Source: Larix sibirica
Taxonomy: Eukaryota; Streptophyta; Pinopsida; Pinales; Pinaceae
Direction: 5' to 3'
Assembly: GCA_004151065.3 (NCBI GenBank)
Contig: NWUY0304713058.1
Coordinates: 512 to 43,346, forward strand
DNA length: 42,835 nucleotides
Position numbers and translations under genes: made by a program. Position 1 is the stretch's first letter; each line of letters opens with the position of its first letter. Below, piece by piece: positions 33,200 to 42,835 of the stretch. The notes under the pieces were generated by a model. That model was not told where the DNA came from. It did no database searches and saw only the letters and a list, made by a program, of their open reading frames with translations.

Positions 33200-34410
33200 C
33201 TGATGATCTTTCCACCTCCGCAGCACCGATATCTCACTCATGGACAACTTCCTGCATCACCTCCATAGAATCACATAGATAGCCTTTCTATTGAACTACA
33301 TAAAATGTTGGTGCCTTCTACAAAGCCCTACAGAGAAATCCCTCATGTGCGGCCACCACATCCACACCAGTCTTAGCTTCATCCCGGGTGATTATGTTAA
33401 TTCATGTACGCAACACTCTAGATGACCACTAAGGATCCACGGTTCATAATTGACTGAGTTAACACTGCACCACCTTCTGTATAATGCCTCCCATTTATTA
33501 ATCAGCTCTGTATAGTCGTGTTATGCCCAATCTTATAGTAGTGGCCATAGTAAGGCTGGCACAGCTGTGGATAGTTCCATGTATTGCACCTCACTTTATT
33601 ATAGTTGTAACACCATGGTGGAGGATGGTTCACATCATTCTACAACACTCAATTATCTTGCTTATAAGTTTGGCCTATATTCCCAGCCCTAACTAAACTG
33701 AATGTGAATAGGTTATTCTCAAAGTGCTTAGATATTATGGACAATGCGTGATAGTCCTTTTTACCCTATAGATGTAATAATGTGAAACCACTGCAGTTCT
33801 ACTATATTTTTGCAGTAGCAATAAATGGTGGGGATCAATACCTAGATTTAATCATATATAGTAGATCCCATCATCTACCTTACCCATAAATGGGTTCATT
33901 AAAAAAACGATATATCTCTATAACATGGGGCAATCATTCTGTAGATGGCCTTTTGTCTTGCATAGCATGTACCACACCATATCCCTTGCATTTTGCTTTC
34001 CCTTCATCAGCTCTAGAATCTGCTTAGACAGAGTTGTTAGTTTCTAATGGAACTATGCCAACCCTAGAGCCAATCTTGGAATAAAATCTTGAGTCAATCC
34101 GCTAATGGACTCCAACCACATTGCAAATTAGAAAGCTTCCTACTATGTAAACAACTGCTATTTCAATAATGGAATCCGTGGGCGAGGTAACAACCCACCA
34201 ATAAACCATTCATTATGATGTGCCTCCTGGATGGTGTAACTCAATCGACTCATCAAATCTTGGAACCACTAGTCATACTCCCAAATGGTCTCTCCAACCT
34301 GTTGCTTAATCTCCTTCAATTCCATGATGCTCTATTGTTCCGACTTAAGCTTTTCAAACTCCTTGCCCTTTTCACAAATAAAGCAGTTGTCATAGGAGAA
34401 AGACATGATG
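33200..34410 (-). pseudogene. Ty3/gypsy gag (to protease boundary), broken
   Basis: On the minus strand, from right to left, I read a retrotransposon gag core (LKEIKQQVGETIWEYD, WFQDLMSRLSY, EWFIGGLLPRPRIPLL), a zinc knuckle at 33974-33927 (YMLCKTKGHLQNDCP, first Cys now Tyr), a second knuckle-rich segment at 33620-33514 (WCYNYNKV...NYPQLCQPYYGHYYKIGHN, with several Cys positions now Tyr), and an ITRDEAKTGVDVVAAHEGF segment near 33395-33335 that resembles the linker before the protease. Gag packages element RNA; this copy has many in-frame TAG codons at expected Gln positions and is dead. It lies in opposite orientation to the gypsy pieces on both sides, so at least two elements or an inversion are involved. 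Confidence 0.8.
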
Positions 34411-35355
34411 GCATTAAAAGGCAATCTTACAAGTGGTTCTGAAGAGAGGAAACCAGCTCCTATTGTGCGAAAACCGATTCCCCAGCCGAAGGCACAGACT
34501 TAATCGAAAGACAAGGATGCCACAGATTTGGAGAGCTTACAGCGTGTCATTAAGAAACTTTCAAACGAGATCATTGACTTGAAGAAGTCAGCTGGAGAAA
34601 CATATACTAGTAATAAACAATGGAGACCTTTAAAGAAGCCAGCTGCTCCTACTCCACCTCCTCCAGCCAACACAGCTGGGATCAACTTTGAAGACTTTGC
34701 AATGGCTAACTACTGTCGGGCACACTGTGCTCATCATTCTGAGAAAGACTGTGCCGAGTTCATCAATATGTTCGGTGTCTTCACTAATCCTCCAGCTGAA
34801 GAGGAAGAAACTCAATAAACGGAGGAAGAAGTGGATGAAGAGATTGTCCTAGAAGAACCTAAACCTGAAGTCATAAATGTCATCTGGGATGTCTCTCTTG
34901 GAAGCACTAGCAAGGAGATACAAACGAATGAATATCATACGATAAGTAAGGGTCCAGTTCCAACAACACCTTCTTCTGATGCATCTAACTATCCTCCTAA
35001 GGCAAATGCTTCTAGTAAGAATCCTACTACCACAGCGGGTAAAACTCCAGCAACAACGGTAAGTAAAACTGTCACTAATCCTACCCCTACTGGAAGTAAA
35101 ACTACGACGACGACTGTAAGTAAAACTTCCTCTGCTTCTACCAGTATTTCTGCTTCTCTTGACTATAGTATAGTTGAAGATCTGAAGAAGACGAGAGCTA
35201 ACATTTAATTGTTTTAACTTATGAAATTGCAGGAGCAGAGGGATGAGCTACGTTAAGGCTTTTGGACAAATTAGTGGGAAAGGAGGAAAGACCGTTATGA
35301 ATGGAAAAAGTATCGTGGCAAATTCGAGTACCGTCCTTGGTCACACCAAAGGACC
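34396..35355 (+). pseudogene. Ty3/gypsy gag-pol junction region, nearly single frame
   Basis: One plus-strand frame runs through this block with stops at 34501, 34816, 35206, 35215, 35254 and 35272. It reads ESLQRVIKKLSNEIIDLKK (coiled-coil-like), a proline-rich linker, a zinc-binding-type motif YCRAHCAHHSEKDC (C-x2-H-x3-H-x4-C spacing), an acidic stretch, a Ser/Thr/Pro/Lys-rich linker (about 34940-35150), and DYSIVEDLKKTRANI followed by LMKL, the segment known just before the protease of many plant gypsy polyproteins. No frameshift is needed over about 900 bases, so it is less decayed than its neighbours. The protein product would be truncated. The element type is firm; the exact lineage is not. 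Confidence 0.85.
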
Positions 35356-36112
35356 TAACTACATTCCGAACATTCTTGTGGGATAAAAGTCTGCTTCTCA
35401 TACTCCTCCCCGCTGTAAAGCTCCTCGCCCTTCTTAGGTCTTTAGAGTACTCCGTTCCTTGCTTGGTTCTTGCTTGGTCCCCACCTTCCTTTTGACCATC
35501 GAGGACCTTAACTTGGGAGTACTCTAGGTTTATTGCTCACTCGAGGTTAGGAGGGTGAGGATGGTTCGCTTATTGAGCTTGCTTGCTCGCCTAGCTGGGT
35601 GGGATTAATGAGATGGCTGGCTGGTGAGCTTGCTGGATGGGGAGCTTACGATGGAGAAGCAAGGGGAGCAAGAACACGTGAGAAAACCATGAAATCGCTG
35701 TTTTAGCTCCATGGAAACGCCATTTTGGACCTGATGTGATACTTAGTTCCAACTGCCACGGAAAGTGACGTTTTCTTGGGGAAGAAAGCCTGTTTGAAAC
35801 ATTTCCACCTATTGTTGTTCCGGCTCTTGCCTGTGCTTGCTCGGGCGGTCGATACTGCATTGCACCAGCGTTCGATACCACTTGATTATGGATGGGGACC
35901 AGTCAGCATTTAAAGGTAGAGCTAGAAGATAGATGCCCAGCCAGACACCATTGCTAGGATATTCCTGACTTGCCTTTTCATGTTAGTGCCTCACTACCCC
36001 TTCTATTTACCCACTTATGGATACTCCCTCAACTACCCTACTTAGTTATGCCCCAAACAGCCAGCGTTCACCGACTTCCCAGAGAGCTAGAGCTTTGACA
36101 CCGACTTACAGA
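35356..36112. other. Non-genic; possible retroelement leader
   Basis: No gene. On the minus strand AAGTGGTATCGAACGC (35866-35881) weakly resembles a plant retroelement primer-binding site (TGGTATCAGAGC), and an open frame of 96 codons follows (35881-35591). The match is too poor to call. Confidence 0.25.
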
Positions 36113-36260
36113 CAGCATTCACAGGAATCACGCTTGCTTACAGATCTTCTTGGTATCACACTATGACCTATTGGTTTTGGCCGAGCCTTGCGGATACGAT
36201 TCAGGAATTAGAACCTAGGAAGGATATAGACCTACCTGCCTTTCATTTAGTGCTACCAGC
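36113..36260. repeat. Dispersed repeat, copy 2 (partner at 6971-7125)
   Basis: Shares the ordered words CAGCATTCACAGGAATCA, CTATGACCTATTG, GGATAC-ATTCA, ATTAGAACC and CTGCCTTTCA with 6971-7125. Spacing between the first two is 48 versus 51 bases. Confidence 0.65.
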
Positions 36261-36336
36261 CCTTATTCTCTTTACTTTTCAACTGCTACATCACGACACT
36301 TTGTTATTGAACTGAACCGGCTGCTTGCTTAGGTAC

Positions 36337-36690
36337 TTGGACCAGTTATATTTACTTATGTCAGTAACACAGGAACAATCCGTACCAATTGGATCGTGCC
36401 GTGGGAACTATACCCTATGGATTCAGCCAAAACTTATGAGATCAAATGGGGTCAGCACATGGCAGTTACTTAGACCTTTGCTATTACTCTTTAAAGCCTA
36501 CAGGACTACTCTTTTGGTTGCACAGCTACACAGTCCAGTCTTGGATTGCTTCATCGTTGGAACTGCTTGAATTGAGGAACTACTCCCAGCGAGTGGAGAT
36601 TGGAAAGGCTTGGGTAGGCACTTTGTTAGACCAGTCGTATTTACTTTTGAAGCCAGCCAGTTGGTTTACCTACTTTTTCTATAGGACCCC
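36337..36690. repeat. Local degenerate repeat, TTRGACCAGT type
   Basis: TT(G/A)GACCAGTNNTATTTACTT occurs at 36337-36357 and 36626-36646 (289 bases apart). A looser copy starts near 36468 (TTAGACCTTTGCTATTACTC). AAGCC(T/A)NCAG then GG follows the last two. Confidence 0.6.
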
Positions 36691-36895
36691 TCTATAGTTT
36701 AGGAGAAGGTAGTCGATATAGCCAGATTTTTAAAGTCATTCTTGAGAAATGAACAGGAAGTCTTTACGGATAACCAATTAGTTTTCGAATCAATGAGAGA
36801 TTACTCCGAGTAAATGGAAAGATTACGGAGGGGAGTTTAGCGGATTGAGAAATGAAATCTTATGATGATGCTGCTTGACGAGGATAGGGGGTCTC

Positions 36896-36950
36896 TTGCT
36901 TACTTACGATATAAAAGGACCCAGGGACGTGAAGATCGGTAGGACACAGT
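36896..36950. repeat. Dispersed repeat, partner of 31081-31137
   Basis: TTGCTTACTTAC and AGGACACAGT at matching spacing with the right half of the mosaic at 30984-31137. Confidence 0.55.
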
Positions 36951-36957
36951 ATAAACT

Positions 36958-36989
36958 ATTTGCATAAACGATTTGCCTAAACGATTTCC
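36958..36989. repeat. 13-bp tandem repeat, 2.5 copies
   Basis: ATTTGCATAAACG (36958-36970) and ATTTGCCTAAACG (36971-36983), then ATTTCC. One substitution separates the two full copies. Confidence 0.9.
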
Positions 36990-37010
36990 GCCTGCTTAAG
37001 CCTAGAGCTC

Positions 37011-37222
37011 ACTGTCCGCCCAGTCCGCCAAGTACGCCCAGTCCAACTATATGGCACTATACCTGAGCTACACCATGGGCTAGAGCCAGTCATAGCCAAC
37101 CAGTCATAGACAATCATACCAGTAATAGCCAGGAGTAATTGCTAGGATTCATTGCCAGTCATTGCTGCCAATCATTGCCAGTAGTCCTTGACTTAAGGTC
37201 ATTGCCGAGAACCAGTCCTTAC
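37011..37222. repeat. CAGTCCGCC / CCAGTCATAG / CATTGCCAGT cluster
   Basis: CAGTCCGCC and relatives lead into CCAGTCATAG (37086-37095, 37100-37109), then CATTGCCAGT (37150-37159, 37173-37182) and CATTGCCGAG near 37200. A degenerate tandem array of roughly 14-25 base units. Its CAGTCCGC word is shared with 18733-18945. Confidence 0.7.
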
Positions 37223-39639
37223 GTTCCATCCCCATCACCAACAGCTGGATACTATTACATTACGTCTTATTTTCTCACCCACACACTTTCTGTTCTTACA
37301 CAAATTAGGCCTTATGGAATCAATCCTCCCATTACGCCTTGTCTTTATATCCTCGCTTGAATTTGTTCATGATGACTTATAACGCCCCCCATGAGATGAT
37401 GGCTTACGCAAGTCCGTAATGAGTTTGATTGATCAATAATGATGATTGCCTTCATGACCGAGAGGAAAGATAGAGACGTTCAAATACATCCGGGTAACCT
37501 ACGAACAACGGATACATGCCTACATTAATCCTTAAACTCAATGGGACGGAACATGGGTAATACTTAATAGCACTCTCACTGTATTCTTGTTCCTATAGAG
37601 CGAGCCCTAGAACCTCTCCTTGTCTGTTCGTTTGTTTCAACCCTTAGTGAGCTAGGCAGGTTGGTGTGGTTGGTCAGTACCGTAGGGAGCTTGGGAACAT
37701 TATTTCCTCATTGGTAGCGGCATCCGTCTCATTCTCTTGGTAAAACCACTATATTCTTCCTATTGCCGAGGTAGGACTCCTCTAACTATTCTCTAATCTA
37801 TGTTTCTAAACCATTCCAAGCATATCTCATCTCTCCCATCAATCGTACTTGGTAAATGGCAATAGTACTTTTTAAAGGCAGGGGCTTCTTCCTCCCTATC
37901 GGTCGAACGTAGAACCCAACAACTATCGGATCAGGTGCACCAACGGGGACTATTTTTCCATCGTATCCATTTCCATCTCCCTCGAATCCAGTAAAAGTAC
38001 TATTGCACCCAAGCTTTCTCAATCGTAACACCTAAATCTTTCTCGTTTCTTTATCATGGTCGACGGGTAGAGCTTATTTTGTAGGTTTAGTGGGCAGTAT
38101 CATAGTAATAATTTCATAGTGCAGTAGGGGATAAGTCCTTCTCTGAATCGTTACTTGCCCATCATTTATAATAATTCTTACTGAGAGCAGAGGGTTATGG
38201 GTAATACGGAGTGTAAACCTCATATTTCATTCTCGGAGCAGCTATCTCTAGTACGGGTTGGGATAAAGATCTTCACTATCGAATGCATGGGAGGAATTGG
38301 CTTATTCTCCTAATGCGATTGGTTCCATCATCCCGTCACCTGCACAGCGGATATGGGCAATTAATAAAATTAATGCGGGTAGGAAAATGCCAGAACGACG
38401 TTAGACTGAAAAGACAATTAATTGTACGATGAAAGGCGTAGCCAATACTAACAGGTAGGGTTATTTCCTTCCATACAGTTTGGTCGATCCTTACCATTTA
38501 TTCCCTTACTGTAGTATGCCCTCCGGGGGTGACGCTTCGTTTGGATGTTGTTTTTAAGGGGGCCGGGGTGGTATAATAAAAAGATAAGAACAACTTGCGC
38601 GCGTTGTCTCCACTTTTTGTCCATGAAAAATAGGAATCCAAGTTCTCTTTCCAAGCGTCTTCCCTCAAAAAATGCTCTCTAACTATAGTCTTAGGCGTAG
38701 GTGATAGTACGGTTCTAAGGAAGTGAGCCGGGCGTTTGGTGTGGTTATCCGCCCGTGTAATCTGCAGCCGGGTCTTTTCCGCTCTTATGATTGGTAGAGG
38801 GGAGAAGGAATGCAGACCTTTGGGTGAACTCGGTTTCCTGTTTCTCATTAATAGGCGAGTGGATACCCCATGTGTACACATAAATCCCGAATTACTGCTA
38901 TTAGGTTGGGGCACTTCTATAGCAGTTATGGAGAGGCTACGCTTGGATAGATAACTGTAATTAAAGCTATGGTGACGGAGCAGTTCTATAGCATTAATCG
39001 AAGGGAGACGCCCTTAGAGATAACCTTTAAGAGGTGCTATTGTAAAGTAAAAGGAATAGAGTATTTATATAGGTAAATGTCTATATATGGAGGTAAGGCA
39101 ATAAAAAGTATCTTTCCTGGCTGTAGTGGGGGTGGGCTTTACATAGGACTAAGAGCTCGGACCATGCGCTACGGGCTAAATGCAATATTCTATGTACTGA
39201 TCTGATTAAGTTAAGTAAGACAGTTAACTAGGCATTTACTTGTGTGAGATGGGTTTCTTTCAAATCCCGAAACTGGTATTTCTTTAGAGCGATTCCGTGT
39301 TGGGGGAGTTTAGTACTTTATTATATGCTATTATTTAAAAGAGAGTCAATGTTATAGAGCCATTACTTTATTGATTGAGTGCTTGCTTTAATAGACAGTG
39401 ATAGGAAAGGCGAATTACTAAATGGAGCAATGGATATGAAAAATGGATTCGAAAAATGTGGTGCCTCTACACGCTTTACTGATACGGGCCCATATGCTGG
39501 CGGAGATGCAATAAAAAGCTCTCCAACGGAATAGTAATAGGCTTTGGAAGAATAGGATCTTAAATGAATGGGCTATGGATCTCGAACTAACAAGGACGCT
39601 AGGCGGGGTGGCACTAAAACTGGTACTTTTGCTCGGGCA
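37223..39639. other. Non-genic, nothing recognised
   Basis: About 2.4 kb without a supported gene. The minus-strand frame 38498-38914 (138 codons) is one of the longest non-repeat frames here and has no domain that I recognise. A local duplication lies at 38915-39024. No intron or RNA gene is supported. Confidence 0.35.
38915..39024. repeat. Diverged 41-bp direct duplication
   Basis: TTCTATAGCA...GGAGACGC...GAGATAAC-like segments at 38915-38955 and 38984-39024, 69 bases apart, identical at the start (TTCTATAGCA) and the end (AGATAAC) and diverged between. Confidence 0.6.
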
Positions 39640-41140
39640 AAGAGGTAAACTTCAAGCTCTGCTACTGCATATGGATAAACTTAATCTGATTCTTCAAGGC
39701 AACTTGGTAAACTTAATAATTGGCATTATCAATTGCTTCTCCTGAGTAAACGGGGTCTGCTCCGGCTACTTCTATTTATACTTTAGCAGCCTGTGCCTCT
39801 GCCTTCGTTGCCTATGCTTCTAGCGGCGTTTCTTAAACAGGATCAATTGGTTCTGAAACAAGTGCTTAAACTGGCTCTGGTTCTGAATCTGGATATAGGG
39901 AAAAAGGTCAATTATATCTGGATTTGCCTGCCACTGGACGATCGATCGAAAGTGAACTCCAGCTAATCAAAAGTGCTACGTCCCCAATGGATCATCATTG
40001 ATAACGATAGCGCCAGCTACACTCCAGCCGGACCATCAAAAGCAGACCCTACGTAAGCGACCAGATTCTCGCGTAATGATCGCATAATATATAAGGATAC
40101 CACAACGCCGTACTATCTTTCCTCTGAGTAAGCTCCAACTGGGCTAGAGGATTTATAACTGGGTATCGCTCTGTATGCTATGCCTCCATTGCTGCACCTG
40201 GATATGGAACTGATGGATTTGATGCTCGGTCAAGCGCTTTTTTAACTGCTGCTACCTTTGCTTTTGGGACTGGATATGCTAGAATAGGATCTGCCCCTGT
40301 AGGTTATGGGTCTGGGACCCCGCGAAGGAATGCTACGGGCTATCGAACAGGAAGGGGCGCTAGGCAAGGTGCTTATGAATCTACTCGCTTCGGATCTGCG
40401 ACCGGAAGCCCTACAATTGGATTGGGGACTGAAGAATAAATCACTTGGTAAATTGCCTTTGCTGGTGAAACAAATTGATCTGCTGATACTTCTGGATCAA
40501 TTGGATCAACAATGACTGGGACTGATGCCTTTGCTTCCATGGCTACTAAATCTGCAATAGAATCTGCGGGCTTTCGATCTCGATCTGAGTTTCCAACTGA
40601 TCTCCTGCGCGCAAAGACATTCCTGCTCTCTGCAAGGCTCTCCGAAGATAGGTACTTTCTATTTCTTCTTGCCAAGCCTGCTTTCACTTTTTTTTACAGT
40701 GCTTTCACCTAAATATCGATCTGGGACTGGAATTGTAACTACGCGCTTAAGATCAGGATCATAATCTTAAACCGGAGAATCTACTACGGCACTGGATTTG
40801 GAACTTAAACCGTAGGATCTGGCTTTTAAACAAAAAAAGGGATGCCGCGGGCTTTGGATCTGCTGCATGCTCTGCTGCTTGCTAAAAGGCCGATGGTGCT
40901 TTCCCCGTAGCCTCTCTTTGACTCGGTAAACTCAATAAAAAAAATGTTCAGGAATTTGCGCCTGGGAATGGGACTAGAACATATGGAACTGGTTCTACCT
41001 TTGCTTCTCTCGCTTCTACCCATAACTATGCTTATGATGCTTCCGTTCTAGTTTCCTTTGTCTCTGCTGCCTCTGAAGCCTCTGCCTTCGCCGATGAAAC
41101 TAAATCAATAGGTTCTGCGGGTAAAACTTTTCCTCTTTAG
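39640..41140 (+). repeat. Family B degenerate repeat block, largest copy
   Basis: About 1.5 kb of plus-strand sequence with a six-base tendency: small residues (Ala, Gly, Ser, Thr) at nearly every second codon. Pieces read ACASAFVAYASSGVS, TGSGSESGYR, FGTGYARIGSAPVGYGSG, GSIGSTMTGTDAFASMATK and SFVSAASEASAFADE. The pieces at 39783 and 40200 share a frame, but the one at 40991 does not, and stops occur in each. The 104-codon minus frame at 40373-40687 is its shadow. It could be the wreck of a low-complexity coding repeat or an expanded simple sequence; I favour the latter. Confidence 0.7.
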
Positions 41141-41452
41141 GTGGGAGTGCTGATTAAACTGCTTTTAACTAAACTTGGGAAATAAATGGAACACCGCGAT
41201 AACTAGGGACTCTGTAACTCATATATAATATGGCACCAAACGAAGGGATCCCAGGTGGAGTGCTGCTACCAAAGATCTCAGTCCTGTGGTAAGTATATAA
41301 TAATATAAATGCCCAGATTGAAAGCCCTCACTTTATTCATTAATCGCTTAGGAAGTACTCCTATTTACCCTTCGATTATAAGCACCGGATGGATGGTCGC
41401 AATTAGCCGAGGACCTTTGAGTAGCTTCCCTTGCTCCCCCGATTTATGGATT
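41141..41452. other. Non-genic spacer
   Basis: No gene, RNA or repeat recognised. Confidence 0.35.
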
Positions 41453-42580
41453 GCATGGCAAGGCTTGGCCAGAATAGTTGGTACCAACCAAGAAGATCTG
41501 TAAGCAAGTGGTGATTCCAGTGAATGCTGTACGGTACAACAGCTCTAAGCCCCCCGTCCTATGCTGTAAGTGTAGGGGATTCCATTCCTAAGTTAAGTGA
41601 GGCAGGCAGTATATATAGGTTGTTGGTCCACATTCCAGGTGGTTATTAGTAGCACTAAAATTAAAGCATATCCTATAAAGCTGTCTGTCCAAATTCCTTT
41701 CCTGCTGAATCATATTGGCAAGGCTCGGCCGAACCATAATATAATAGGTGGTATTTGGAATCATAAGGTCTAGGATAAAGAGGTTGTATTAAAAAGAAAA
41801 GTATAATATAGAAAACGGGTAAGGGATCGATCCATCCAGCCCTTCCTGAGAAGAGAAAAGTATTGTTCATAGCAGTCCCGACTCACCACTAAGTGCATTC
41901 ATTCATGAAGTGTTCTAGGGCTAACACGCCTAGCTCTGAAGAGTTATATGGTAATCAAAAGGTAAGACAAGGGGAAAGGGTTAATAGGAAGAGTGCCGTA
42001 CTGACAAAGCATATCTCAAGTGTTATAAAAGGCATATTCTCTTCTAGGTCTGAAGCCCGTCCATCCAATGCGAGGTTCTCTGATAGACCACCACATAATC
42101 CAAGCCATCCGTTAAACGATATAATAAAGGGGAACCCTCTAAGCTAATAAACCATCCATCTATCCGGTGCTTCTAATTGTATAGCAGTAGCTACTAAGCG
42201 ATTGGTATAGAGGGCTAAAAGTGCTTGCTGGTTCTTGGGTAAATAGTAAGTGTGGAACCAACAAGGAGGTTCTGATAGTGCCTCCCCTACTCTACTGGTA
42301 TTCCAGGGTGAAGTGAATAGTGACACTCCATTGTCTTAGGGTGACGGGAAAAGTCAAGGGTAAGGTGATCCATCCAATCCATCTGGTGCTTCAAAGAGAA
42401 AGTAAGTAGCAGTCCCGACTCACCAAGAACGGGTGGATAACTATGAGGTTAAGACATTGAAAGGTAAGTCTATTCTTAGCCAGTCCAGTAGGTTCAAATT
42501 ACTGAATCGTATCATCCAAGGCTCGGCCAGACCAATAAGTAATACGTGCATGGTACCCAATCTTGTATCTTATAACCCTA
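41453..42580. repeat. Locally multiplied repeat cluster
   Basis: GGCAAGGCT(C/T)GGCC-type words occur at about 41457, 41717 and (CCAAGGCTCGGCC) 42516. AGCAGTCCCGACTCACCA is identical at 41871-41888 and 42408-42425 (537 bases apart), each preceded by GATCCATCCA. A third CCATCCA...CCGGTGCTTCTA element lies near 42151. CTGAATC(A/G)TAT precedes the last two GGCTCGGCC words. The order of the two elements differs between copies, so this is a shuffled duplication, not a simple tandem array. Confidence 0.65.
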
Positions 42581-42789
42581 GGAGATGGAGTGGAGTACCA
42601 ACCCATGAATGAAGAAGCCAGGAATGCCCTGTAGGGGAAGCATGCTATTCACCCTTTACTTACGAGCATACCTTTCCATCTGTTATTTACTTTAATACTG
42701 CCCCCTAGTCGAGGGAGTGGAGTTCTCTCTTACCCTTCTTCTTTATATTTAGCCCTTTTCATACAACCTAGACACCTTGCTCTCCCAAC
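42581..42789. other. Non-genic spacer
   Basis: Nothing recognised before the terminal direct repeat. Confidence 0.3.
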
Positions 42790-42835
42790 GTCAAGCAAGC
42801 CTTTCCTTGCCCTCCCTTTGGTCAAGCAAGCCTTT
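42790..42835. repeat. 15-bp direct repeat at window edge
   Basis: GTCAAGCAAGCCTTT occurs at 42790-42804 and again at 42821-42835, the last base of the window, giving a 31-base period. A longer tandem array may continue outside. Confidence 0.85.

Noticed and set aside
35866-35881. Possible retroelement primer-binding site on the minus strand
   Set aside because: Only the TGGTATC core matches; the rest differs and no LTR pair was found.
38707-38716. GTACGGTTCT, resembling the end of a group II intron domain V
   Set aside because: The upstream half of the hairpin (GAGCCGTAT-like with a paired stem) is missing, and no exon lies nearby.
40373-40687. 104-codon minus-strand ORF
   Set aside because: Antisense shadow of the family B repeat, with a repetitive Asp/Pro/Val pattern mirroring the plus-strand GGATCA/ACT words.
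42485-42505. AGGTTCAAATTACTG, resembling a tRNA T-arm
   Set aside because: The stem pairs only with a 9-base loop, and no acceptor, D or anticodon arms can be drawn.

Overview
This 42.8 kb window contains no intact gene that I can recognise: no complete protein gene, rRNA, tRNA, group I/II intron or CRISPR array. It is a mosaic of (i) degenerate tandem and dispersed repeats and (ii) broken pieces of plant nuclear retrotransposons. The retroelement remnants are a non-LTR LINE with DUF4283-type ORF1 and endonuclease pieces, and several Ty3/gypsy pieces (integrase, gag with zinc knuckles, gag-pol junction). They point to a seed plant, and the gypsy gag sequences resemble those I associate with conifers. 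The best overall fit is a gene desert in a very large seed-plant (probably gymnosperm) mitochondrial genome that has taken up nuclear DNA. A nuclear intergenic origin is not excluded, because no diagnostic mitochondrial gene is present.

Layout. 1-1200: end of a Gly/Ala/Ser/Thr-type repeat, then a CpG-poor insert with an internal duplication. 1201-3215: a composite block of degenerate repeat family A (minus sense), spacer, family C (GTGTAACCTCAT-like) and a conserved tail; the same order recurs at 20931-21950. 3216-8450: repeat-rich non-genic sequence, including GTCAAG-type repeats (4880-5460) and a CCTTT/ATAAGCC tandem array (5836-5990). 8459-8905: family A in plus sense. 9598-10100: family B (plus). 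11216-13060: family D (AAGTACTATTAGC) with a perfect 18-bp-stem hairpin. 13061-20250: mostly unique sequence with a few dispersed repeats. 20251-20930: a CpG-poor island of unknown type. 21951-26420: AT-rich sequence with short tandem repeats. 26428-28040: LINE remnant (minus). 28041-31840: unrecognised sequence with small duplications. 31840-35360: gypsy fragments in both orientations. 35360-39600: dispersed and local repeats. 39640-41140: the largest family B block. 41453-42580: a locally multiplied repeat cluster. 42790-42835: a direct repeat running off the window edge.

Two points stand out. First, families A and B keep a three- or six-base period that reads as long Gly/Ala/Asn/Ser/Thr/Tyr-rich frames in one orientation, interrupted by stops and frameshifts. 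They look like decayed, once-expanded repeats rather than genes, but their origin is unexplained. Second, the retroelement blocks are strongly CpG-poor beside a CpG-rich backbone, and their frames carry many stop codons at expected Gln/Arg positions. This suggests decay under nuclear cytosine methylation before they reached an unmethylated genome. I see no cooperating gene system here.
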